DNA of 64,000 bases, taken from contig JBAMJV010003309.1 in assembly GCA_037951105.1 (NCBI GenBank), forward strand, positions 42,572-106,571, read 5' to 3'. Below, one piece after another: positions 55,696-64,000 of the stretch. Both the position numbers and the translations under genes were made by a program. This DNA comes from Echinarachnius parma (lineage: Eukaryota > Echinodermata > Echinoidea > Clypeasteroida > Echinarachniidae). The notes beneath the pieces are model-generated. The model saw only the letters and a list, made by a program, of their open reading frames with translations, was not told the origin of the DNA and did no database searches. Position 1 is the stretch's first letter. Each line of letters opens with the position of its first letter.

Positions 55696-56349
55696 TGCTA
55701 GGTTTACACCATGTCCCAGGCGGTCACGGCAGCCCCGTTTCAGGCCACCGTGGACAAAACGGGTTGGACTTGGGACAACGCGGGGGGCGGAATGGGCAAA
55801 CGTGACTGCCGTGTATGCCGGGCCAGATTTTTAAACTGTCAACAAATTTGCCACGGCAACCTAGCAGGCCGTAGTAAAACGGGGTGAACACAACAAAACG
55901 TGACAGGCCGTAACAAAACTGGGAGGCTGTCCGTAGTAGGACGGGAAGACATTCCCCGATACTTCACGGTCCTTTCATCCGCACCGTGAGTGCCGTGGCA
56001 AATCTGGCCAATTCGCGGCCCGGCATCCACGGCAATCGCGGCCTGTCACGTTTGCCCATTCCGTCCCCCGCGTTGTCTCACGTCCATCCCGTTTTGTCCA
56101 CGGTGGCCTGAAACGGGGCTGCCGTGGCCGCCAGGAACATGGTGTAAACGCACCATCAGTGGGGGAAGGGGCTCTTCCCCCCACGGCCCGTCACGGATAC
56201 CGTGGTAGACCTTGATAGACCGTGAGAAAACTTGGCAAGACCTAACAAAACTTGAATACAGAGGGAAAATTTGTCAAAATCTCACGGCGCACTACGTTTT
56301 GGGCAAACGGGGGTGCCGTGGCCGCTGGGGACATGGTGTAAACCTAGCA
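55696..56349. mobile_element. GC-rich element with TAA target duplication
   Basis: 654 bp, ends TGCTAGGTTTACACCATG and complement, TAA on both sides. Multiple inner repeats of CACGGCAGCCCCGTTT, GGCCACCGTGG and AAAACGGG words face each other. The base composition is far richer in G and C than the surroundings. A 3-bp TAA target would fit a PIF/Harbinger-type MITE. The frames inside come from the inverted words. Confidence 0.78.
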
Positions 56350-56883
56350 TAAGTCTGAAATCAACTGAATTAGCAGACCATCAGAGCAGCGGACGTTTAA
56401 AAATCGGGCATTGATTATCATTATCAGCATAACACCACACGATTGATACCAGGTTTTTCCGTATTGATGTGTAAGCGACAAAAGTATAAACATGAACCGT
56501 GTGAACAATCGTTCAAGATTTATAGGATAGGGCCCATGGAGATGTCATGTTATTTCACACAAAACGTCCTGATAATCATAATGCAAATATTTGATGCACA
56601 GTTACATCTGCAATAGTTACAGAAGGGTTGATCGTGCTTATGTTTTAGGTAAAATCTTTCCAACTGTAGGTCTAATGATATCTAGGAAGACTGAAACAAT
56701 TTGAGCATCTACGTATAAAGTCAGTTAGTTGTTCCATTGTGACAGTATTGATGTTACAGCCGTTTCTGAACCGATTTTGATCAAATGAACGTTATACTGC
56801 CATTAGAATTGTATTCTCATTCAAATTTTACACTCAGTCTTTCATTATCTCACAAAAATATTTCCTTTACTGACCATCCATAG

Positions 56884-57000
56884 TCAGCACAGACGAATGT
56901 GATCCAAACCCCTGTCAAAATGGTGGAATCTGTACTGATGAGGTCGACTCGTACACGTGTACATGTGGCGATGACATTACAGGAGATAACTGTGAAATAA
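56884..57000 (+). CDS. EGF-like exon E13, calcium-binding type
   Basis: 117 bases, phase 1-1, acceptor TAG at 56,881-56,883, donor GTGAGT at 57,001. Encodes STDECDPNPC, QNGGIC, TDEVDSYTCTC and ITGDNC. It has the D-E calcium residues and the C-x-D-x4-Y-x-C hydroxylation motif. Intact frame and splice sites. Confidence 0.88.
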   Translation, partial: SAQTNVIQTPVKMVESVLMRSTRTRVHVAMTLQEITVK

Positions 57001-57598
57001 GTGAGTATTACATCGGCTAGCTGGCTTAACACATTTAAATCGTTAATAATGTTTACTCTTTTTTTACATTTATTAATTTTTGTTTTATTATATCTTTCTG
57101 TTTTTTCCTGATTTCTCTGATCTCCTATAAAATAACTATTTGCAATATTTAAGAAAGCCTAAAAGCACTGGAATTAGCTGACCATCAGAGCAGCTGACGT
57201 TTGTAAATTGTGCATCGATTATCAAATCAGCATATCACCAAACTAATGCTGCCAGGTTTCTTTGTAAATTCTAAGTGATATGAAGTGTCAACATACAAAT
57301 ATTAACATTTGTTTGCCTTAAAGATTGTTTGAAACATTGTTATGCTGTTTTAATGAAACATGTCATCATGTATTTGCTTTGTTATATCAGTGTAATGTTT
57401 TCTACGTCATATCTCTCCTCTAAAAAACATAATAAGGAATTGTTCAATATAAACTGGAATGTTTGAAGATCACGTGTTATATTTACAAACAAATGTTGAA
57501 AATCGGAATGAAAATAGAACTGCAAGTATTCGATGCACAATATCTGTGTATTATAGTTATCTCCGATATTTGACTGCAATGTTTGATCCAAAATAATA
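57001..57598 (+). other. Intron DNA of the EGF locus
   Basis: AT-rich, with words shared with the other EGF introns (for example AACATTGTTATGCTGTTT and CAAGTATTCGATGCAC). No exon is visible before the transposon at 57,599. Confidence 0.6.
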
Positions 57599-58029
57599 CA
57601 GTGTGCTCCAGATAAAAAACGAAACCGGATTTCATGGCAGAAATTTTCTCTCATAATGAATAATTTCTTTGATGAGATGGCTTGGGTACGAACAGTCACG
57701 TTCACGTCACGTCACGCACGTCACGTAGTCACGTTCAGGTTCTGTACTTTTGTGAAACAGGTCACCCAAATCTACGAACAGTCACGTTCACGTCACGTTC
57801 AGGTTCTGTAACCTTTTGTTAAACAGGTCACCCAAATCTAACGAAGTGTAGGGTAACGTGACCCAACAATTTGTTGACCTGCTATATGCAATCTACGAAA
57901 GCTCACGTAAATTGCCGCTGGCGTTTTAAAAAATAACGTAAATTGTCATTGAGAAGAGACTAATGGCAAAATAGCTGGTTCAGGCGAAGGTGTCGTATAG
58001 ATTATGTGAAATGAATGAAACAAAATGTA

Positions 58030-58660
58030 CCATCATAGGGGCGTACCCATGGGGCGGGTAGGGGGGGGGGGGTGGTACCCCAAAAATACCGTTTTGGCTG
58101 TTTTTTAATTTCACTGCCAACTATCTACAGCTAACCCCCCCCCCCCCCCCACCCCCCCCCCCCTCAAAGAAATTTGGCTGACGAAATAACCCCCTCTCCT
58201 TTCCCTTTGAAAAAACAAAACAAACATGTGTGCGGCACTGCATGCTACCATTACTCAGTGTACAGCTAATGCTAGTGGAAACTAATACAATGGAATGTAC
58301 CAATATATAATGTACAATAAAATGTAAAATTATATACTAAAGTATCGGTATGGTGTAAGGAAAAGCGCATACTACTTATCAAGAGATGATAATGACACAG
58401 CTAGACAAAGGCATGCACACCCCAGACACACTTGGTAGCTAGTTATACCCTCCCATACACGCAAATTAAAAACAACAACAAATGAAAGTCCCCCTTTATA
58501 AAAATAGCGAAATTATTTAAACGAATAGGTTTTAGCAAAATAACTTTCTACACGTAATTGATAAATTGTGTGTGATAATAAAATTCAGTGGGTTAGCGTG
58601 GTCGGACTGATTGGGGGGCAACAAAATCACTAGCGAACCCACGATTTTTTCAAGGGGGTT
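58030..58660. mobile_element. hAT-like end fragments inside the 3.2-kb element
   Basis: CATAGGGGCGTACCCATGGGG at 58,035 resembles the left end of the element at 21,640. At about 58,645, ACGATTTTTTCAAGGGGG resembles that element's right end in inverted orientation. C and G runs lie between. Ends and target duplication are not clear. Confidence 0.42.
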
Positions 58661-58751
58661 TTTGTCAAAAAATGTGATGTTGGTCCAGGACCAGTCCCAA
58701 AATGTTGAACCCTAGACCCAGGACCAAGTAGGGTGAAAAAAATCCTGTCAG

Positions 58752-58898
58752 CTGCGGGGGGGGGGGGTGGGGGGGGGGGGGGGGGGGGGGGGGGGAGGGA
58801 GGTGTGGGGTAGGCTTAGTCGGTAATATTTTTTCGAAGCCTAGACCAGGACCGGTTCCAACAGGGACCAGGACCTAGCGGTTCATAAAATCCTGTCAG

Positions 58899-58992
<94 letters not shown>
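58752..58992. repeat. Very long G runs
   Basis: Two runs, about 58,757-58,798 and 58,899-58,992, with only rare A or T interruptions. The repeated text CAGGACC...AAAATCCTGTCAGC precedes each run, so the second may be a duplicate. Assembly or read error is possible. Confidence 0.85.
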
Positions 58993-58993
<1 letters not shown>

Positions 58994-59029
58994 AGTCGTA
59001 ATCGCCGCGCCTTGCACAGGTACGTTTCA

Positions 59030-59690
59030 TTGCGTGCGTGGCATATCGCATATAGTGATCTGATGCGTTCGCGACGATATCGACGAGATTCGAGGAGCGA
59101 GGCCGAGGCACAGTTTGACGACGCGGGCGATCGAGTAAATTGCAGCTAGCGCGCCGGATATTTTCGATGATATAAAGTGAGAATGTGAGTTTAGTTTGGT
59201 ATATCATTATACTTTTCCAGCTGTTACGAGGGACATTGCCATATGCCCAAAGCCCAAGGCTCGGACACTGCTATGGCCCAAAGCCTGGCAGGGACTTCGT
59301 AATCAAGGCTATTATATGCACTAGATAATCTGCCAGTGAATTCCAGAGTGCAGTGGCAGTGCTAGCCTGCATGCTATTATGGCCGGTCGTAGGCCCTAGG
59401 TAGGTCGGCTATGCAGTGGCAATCTTTGCACATGGCTCTTCAGCTAGCAGCCGTGTCGAGCCTTGGGCTTGGGCATATGGCAAAGTCCTCGTAACAGCTA
59501 GAAAAGAATAATGATATACCAAACTATAACTCACCATTCTCACTTTGTATCATCGTCATCGAAATACCGATCGGCGCCTAGCCTGCAATTTACTCGATCG
59601 CCGCGTCGTCAAACTGTGCCTCGGCCTCGCTCTCGAATCTCGTCGATATCGTCGCGACGCATCAGATCACTTACATACATTTTGTGTGTG
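59030..59690. repeat. Palindrome with about 230-bp arms
   Basis: Left arm 59,030-59,290 and right arm 59,440-59,690 are inverted copies: ATATCGACGAGATTCGAG, GCCGAGGCACAGTTTGACGA, GTATATCATTAT, CAGCTGTTACGAGG and GCCCAAGGCTCG. Both - and + frames start MIYQT for this reason and share PRRQTVPRPRS; no known domain. Confidence 0.82.
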
Positions 59691-60787
59691 CGCTGCGACA
59701 GAATCCTTAAACCAACGCAATCCCCACAGGGAACATTCCATCGCACAAAAAGGACAAGTTGTGTCGTCGAGAATATTCTGGATGACGTCATTACTAGTCT
59801 TAGTAACAAGCGCTTTCACTTTACCAAATAATGATTAAACACTCACGTCACGTTTTGGTAGACGTGACGATTCGAGTTACCCGGCATGGAAAACGACAAA
59901 TTGTTGGGGTCACTTTACCGTGACTGTTCGTAGATTTTGTGACCCTGTTTCACAAAAGGTACAAACCGTGAACGTGACGTGAACGTAACGTGAACGTGAC
60001 TGTTCGTACCAAGCCGATGAGATATACATGAATAAAAAGATTTGTTTGTCTTCTTTAATCTGATGTACAACTTATGACACATAATTCAAAGCATGACTGA
60101 ATTAAAACAATGAAAATTGGTGTTACCAAAAAGACAAACTACACCGCATACAAATTCATATTTGTATCTTTTTATATGACACCTCATGATCAAGAAATGA
60201 ATGATTTATGCCAGAGAACAAAGTGCCATGAAAACATTCTTGATTTCAGCCCAAATGAGTAATTTTCCTGATCTAACATGCTTCCCCATGTTTTCCTGAT
60301 CCCCATCTTTGTTGTAAATTCACTAATCAAGTCTATTGTCATCTGCTAAGACAGGAAATTGAGCGACTTCTTACTCAACACTATCAGGCAGGTTTTCATT
60401 GTACTTGTTCTCTGGCATAACATCGTTTATTTTTGTGTGCATTGAGGTGTCATATACAATTTTTAAAATAATGAATGTGTATGCAGTGTTTGTCATTTTT
60501 TATTTGTTTAAAAGAGACGTTTACCTATCCTAAAAACTGTCCCAACAAACTCACCCCAAACTTGCAATTTCTGCGTGCAAATGGAATTTTGGGTAACACC
60601 AATTTCCATTGTTTTAATTCAAGTCATGCCTGAATGATGTGCCATACGTGTACATCAAATGAAAGGAGAGAAACAGAGCTTTTTATACAATGTATATCTT
60701 ATCAAAGAAATTATTCATTATGACAGAACATTTTCTGCCATGAAATCCGGTTTCGTTTTTTTCTGGGACCACTCTGTATTAATACAG

Positions 60788-60909
60788 TCATAGACGACGG
60801 TTCCTCTTCAACCTGGACAAAATTGTGGAAACCTGTACTGATAGGGGTCAATTCTTACACACGACTCAGCCATGTGTGACTGGATTTGAAGGAGATAACT
60901 GTCAAACGA
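60788..60909 (+). pseudogene. Decayed EGF exon
   Basis: Acceptor CAG at 60,785-60,787. Recognisable words: ATAGACGA, TCCTCTTCAACCTGGACAAAA, GGAAACCTGTACTGAT, GGGGTCAATTCTTACAC, GTGACTGGATTTGAAGGAGA and ACTGTCAAACGA. Cysteine codons are mutated, the frame is shifted, and the donor position reads CTGACG instead of GTGAGT. Confidence 0.78.
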
Positions 60910-61043
60910 CTGACGCCATTAAACTTCATATCTGACACAATTGAAAACGTACAAACGACCATGTAATAAGTATTATAGTATTATATTACATTTGATTACA
61001 CCTGTGTGAATTCTCACAATTGTTTGATACTAACCATTCACAG

Positions 61044-61168
61044 TCGGCACAGACGAATGTGATCGACAAACCCCCCCTGTCAAAATGGAGGAAGCTGTAC
61101 TGATGGGGAGTGGGATGCTTACACATGTACATGTGCGCATTGGATTGAAAGGACTTGACTGTGAAGAA
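61044..61168 (+). pseudogene. EGF exon with frameshifts
   Basis: Acceptor CACAG ending at 61,043, donor GTGAGT at 61,169. Closely follows E13 (GGCACAGACGAATGTGATC, CTGTCAAAATGGAGG, GCTGTACTGATGGGG, ACATGTACATGTG), but a run of extra C at about 61,070 and other extra bases bring the length to 125, which is not a multiple of three. Either a pseudo-exon or an intact exon with sequence errors. Confidence 0.78.
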
Positions 61169-61169
61169 G

Positions 61170-61945
61170 TGAGTATCATTGGCAATTGTTGGCTCAATAA
61201 ATTGAATATCGTTAAGAATTCTTACGCATGTTTGTTAACAGTTATTTAGGTGTAACTTTTCTATTTCGGAATGCAAATCCCTCCCCAAGGCTAGTTGAGT
61301 CATTACGTGAAAATTTAAAAGGGGAAAAGGGCAATTCTTTGCACCAAGATGAATGAAGCTCGCGGATTATCTAATCCAAATAAGATAAGGCCTAGCTGAC
61401 AGATCGGCCTATCGGGCTTTTATGAATAATGGGCCCACTGGGGGACAACATTGTTTTACCTAATTTAATTTTGTTTTTGTTTAGTAAAAAATATTTCAAA
61501 ATTATAGTCGTATAGGCTTTTACGTTTGAAATTATAGCTGTGAGAAATATGTTTTGAAATTTAAAGACTTTACCGTGTAGAGAAAAAATGACAATTGGCT
61601 ACCCGCGTATTTTAATGTTAACGCGCGCTCAGTCCGCGTACTGTCCTTTATTAATTATGTATTACTGTACGCGCATACCCAAGTGCAGCAAAACAATATT
61701 TCACGCGCGATATGCAAATTTGGTTCATCAAACTTGATCACGTCTTCTTGAATATTATTTTAGTCAGGCGAAGTAAACATTTTATTGTGACGTCATAATA
61801 AATTAGCCTGCGTATTCAAAGTGCGTGTTAATTTTTGTACATTTTGGGTAAGAACGAGCAATAATTGGACAAAATATTATGCTGTTGGGCATAAACATGC
61901 CAGTTTGGTTTACCCATCAATGAAGGCACTTTACTCAGTATTTAA
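61170..61945. other. Unassigned AT-rich sequence
   Basis: No gene or repeat end recognised. It may be an intron of the EGF locus. Confidence 0.5.
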
Positions 61946-61949
61946 GGAT

Positions 61950-62448
61950 TGTAGGGTGTCCTTATCCAATGAACAACGATACCAAGAACAGTAATTTTGG
62001 ACGTGTATGTTTTGTTTTAGGGCGCTTTTGAGTGAGACCATGTCAGGGTTCCCCCTTTTTGTATATTTTTACCCCCAGTCAGTGTCTGATAATAAGGACT
62101 TACTGCCCCGTCATACTATTGTAACAAGTTATGTCCCATTTCCTCTCGCACCGCTCGGCACATAGCTGAATGCACACTTACAATGGCGCGCGGAATACTC
62201 GCATGCTCAATTGTATGTCGGGCAGTAAAGTCTCATTTATCAGGCACTGACTTGGTAAAACTTGACAAAAAAGGGAACCTGACATGGTGTTACTCACAGC
62301 GCCCCTAAACAAAAACTCCACGACAAAATTATTGAGTTCTGGTATCATTTTTCATTGAAAAAGACATTCTATCCTATGGACATAATAATTGTGTTACTTA
62401 ATTTGGGAAATGCCCCCCGTTCCGTTTTGGGGGGCAAACACTGTATTG
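61950..62448. mobile_element. Degraded foldback MITE, mariner-type, copy 5
   Basis: Follows the interior and right part of copies 1-3 (GGGTGTCCTTATCCAATGAA, GACGTGTATGTTTTG, GCACTGACTTGGTAAAACTT, GGGAACCTGACATGGTG), but the left end is missing and the right end is altered (CCGTTTTGGGGGGCAAACA). Many single extra bases relative to the other copies. Confidence 0.8.
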
Positions 62449-62830
62449 TCCTGCAGAACTGCAAAATGGGGGATTAAAAGCTAACTGATACACAGTAGCA
62501 TAGGCAAGCTTCCCCCCCCCCAGAATTGGTCTTTCGATCATGTATTGATTAGGGCGTTCTAGAGCATTCCACTTAACGATGGCAGTCCAGAATCAGGAGA
62601 ACGCGAAAGAGCGCCTAAGCTGAATAAATCCCTTCGCCCTACGTAAAGACTATTTAATTTAAGTAAAAGGCTGGGGTGTTTAGAGATGTAATTTAATATT
62701 CGACACAAACAAATATTTGAAAACGGAATGAAAAATCCAGTACTGCCAAGTATTCGGATGCATAGTATCTGTAATAGTTATTTCCTCTTATTTTGATAAT
62801 ACTAATAATTATTTTTTAACGAAAAAAATA

Positions 62831-62941
62831 CGACTGCTTCTCTTCAACTATGCCAAAAATGTGTGGAATCTGTACTGATGGGGTCATTTTTTACACATGG
62901 TGCATGTATGGCTGGATTGATTGGCGCTAACTGTCAAACGA
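62831..62941 (+). pseudogene. Decayed EGF exon
   Basis: CGACTGCTTCTCTTCAAC, GTGTGGAATCTGTACTGATG, GGGGTC, GCATGTATGGCTGGATTG and ACTGTCAAACGACTGA align with EGF exons, but the acceptor AG is lost (AAATA), several bases are inserted, and the donor position reads CTGAGG, as in the exon at 60,788. The two share the lost donor. Confidence 0.75.
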
Positions 62942-63094
62942 CTGAGGCAGTATTTTTCGAAATTGATATAATACAAATGAATAACCTACAATCTACCTTG
63001 TAAAAAGTATCGCAGCCCAATCGCATTTAATTACAAAAATAGTATGGTCACCTGGGTGAATTTCACTTCATCGTTTGAAACTGTTCATTTACAG

Positions 63095-63300
63095 ACACAA
63101 AGGAAAGCTTGCCTCACTTCACCCTGTCCAAAAAGTGTAGAGCATGTTTTCTTGCAAACAGCATAACTATATTCGAATAATGTAAATCTAAGATTGTCTC
63201 TAACATTTATCTTGAAATTGTTTTGCCACTTACACATCAATACCAATATTCAGGGATAGGGTCAGTTCTTATAACGTGTAAATGTGTGGCTAGTTGATTG
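63095..63300 (+). pseudogene. EGF exon split by an inverted piece of intron
   Basis: Acceptor ACAG at 63,091-63,094 followed by the first half of an EGF exon (CTTGCCTCACTTCACCCTGT to about 63,142). Bases 63,143-63,256 are the reverse complement of intron sequence like 54,443-54,554 (CATGTTTTCTTGCAAACAGC, GTCTCTAACAT, CCAATATTCAGGGA). The second half of an EGF exon follows (GGTCAGTTCTTAT, GTGTAAATGTGTGGCT). The exon cannot be used. Confidence 0.75.
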
Positions 63301-63900
63301 ACAAATTTAAATCGTAAAGAAAAGTTACTGATTTTTGTTGTACATTTACTTCATTATTATGTCCCCGATCTCCCATTTAATAATTATTTGTAATATATAT
63401 ACAGAGCTGAAAATCAAGTGCATTAGCAGACCATCAGAGCGGCCTTGACGTTAGAAAAAAAAAACTTTTGCTAGTTGCCATCTAGAGAGGGCGTACAAAC
63501 AGAACTTGGGAAATCATTAACTTTTGAAATGGAGATCTAAATTTGCTAAGCTTTCACTGTTGGTGTGTATAAAATTGCTCTCCTCATTCATTCAATCGAC
63601 ATTTAAAGGTGCACATGTAAAGTGTCGGATATTGCAATATTTGCATTATATCAAATGACATTGATACTTGAATCCTGTACAACATCATTGTAGGATATGT
63701 CCGAATGATTGTGAAAGTTTCATTGAGAAAGAACACAGCTTTCCCTGGTAAAAATGCAAAAATATTCCGTCAGCTTTAAAACGAATTACTGTTGATGTTA
63801 TAATGAGGTTTATGAACCGTCATTAACGCTCATGAGTCGAATGATAGATATCGTCATACTAAAGGGGCATTTTAAAAAAAATCTGTACTACGTGTTGTTA
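63301..63900. other. Intron-like and unassigned sequence
   Basis: Up to about 63,450 it resembles EGF introns (AAATCGTAAAGAAAAGTTACTG, GCATTAGCAGACCATCAGAG). After that nothing is recognised. Confidence 0.5.
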
Positions 63901-63904
63901 GAGG

Positions 63905-63931
63905 GGGTGGGGGGGGTGGGGGGGGGGGGGT

Positions 63932-63966
<35 letters not shown>

Positions 63967-63980
63967 GGGGGGGGGGGGGT
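63905..63980. repeat. Long G run with T interruptions
   Basis: About 75 bases of almost pure G near the window end. Its real length is doubtful. Confidence 0.85.
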
Positions 63981-64000
63981 GTCTTTCCCTATAGTTTTAT

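Larger units (their letters stand above)
57599..60776. mobile_element. 3.2-kb mariner-type foldback element with nested insertions
   Basis: Ends CAGTGTGCTCCAGATAAAAA and complement of CAGAGTGGTCCCAGAAAAAA, TA on both sides. The outer inverted arms share GAAACCGGATTTCATGGCAG and TCATAATGAATAATTTCTTT. A second inverted layer holds GGTACGAACAGTCACGTTCA (57,694 and 60,009 complement). It sits directly in front of a decayed EGF exon at 60,788. No transposase is visible. Confidence 0.83.

Noticed and set aside
58815-59831. Frames starting MIYQT on both strands
   Set aside because: They arise from the two arms of one palindrome, and one runs into poly-proline from a G run.

Overview
This is a repeat-rich, AT-rich stretch of animal nuclear DNA with no sign of bacterial or organellar gene organisation. 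The recognisable host coding sequence is a series of short EGF-like exons on the + strand. Each has an AG acceptor and a GT donor and begins and ends in phase 1, so they can be spliced together in any number. Around them lie a LINE, a Penelope-like element, a Crypton-type tyrosine recombinase relic and many foldback or MITE-type DNA transposons. This mix suggests a marine invertebrate, perhaps an echinoderm, hemichordate or cephalochordate. That is inference; I cannot name the species.

Layout. Bases 1-24,895 are a tandem array of about 2.1-3.5 kb units, each with one EGF exon (E1-E9). Two unit types alternate: A is longer and B is shorter. The A+B pair (about 5.56 kb) is repeated three times (U2-U7), flanked by an older A-type unit on the left (U1) and a rearranged A/B hybrid on the right (U8), then a partial unit (U9). 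All three inner A units carry the same 556-bp mariner-type MITE at the same TA, while U1 keeps the empty site. U8 is interrupted by a 2.3-kb hAT-like insertion (8-bp target duplication) that itself carries a satellite with a 443-bp higher-order period and another mariner-type MITE.

Bases 24,900-53,770 hold no EGF exon that I can see. They contain short fragments of the array unit and many mobile elements: a TTAA-flanked insertion, a 1-kb mariner-type foldback element (28.4-29.4 kb), an element with mirrored tandem repeats (30.2-33.8 kb), one with about 230-bp inverted ends (33.8-37.5 kb), a broken Crypton/DUF3504 recombinase (38.5-39.6 kb) and two small elements built from short palindromes (40.3-41.1 kb). 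After these come a LINE on the - strand (41.9-46.9 kb) invaded by a hAT-like element that was in turn invaded by a Penelope-like element, a 151-bp tandem repeat (47.2-48.0 kb), and a nested palindrome with GT-rich and CA-rich arms (49.3-53.8 kb).

Bases 53,780-64,000 return to the EGF locus. Four good exons (E10-E13) include two calcium-binding types, and one (E11) has lost its splice donor. Five further exon copies are decayed. Large transposons sit in the introns. From about 60.8 kb onward many single extra bases and long G runs appear, so part of the decay there may be sequence error.

Taken together, the host exons look like part of a large EGF-repeat extracellular or membrane protein whose exon number has grown by recent tandem duplication. 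I see no start exon, signal peptide, transmembrane exon or promoter, so the ends of the gene lie outside the window or are not recognisable by eye. I found no tRNA, rRNA, CRISPR array or viral gene.
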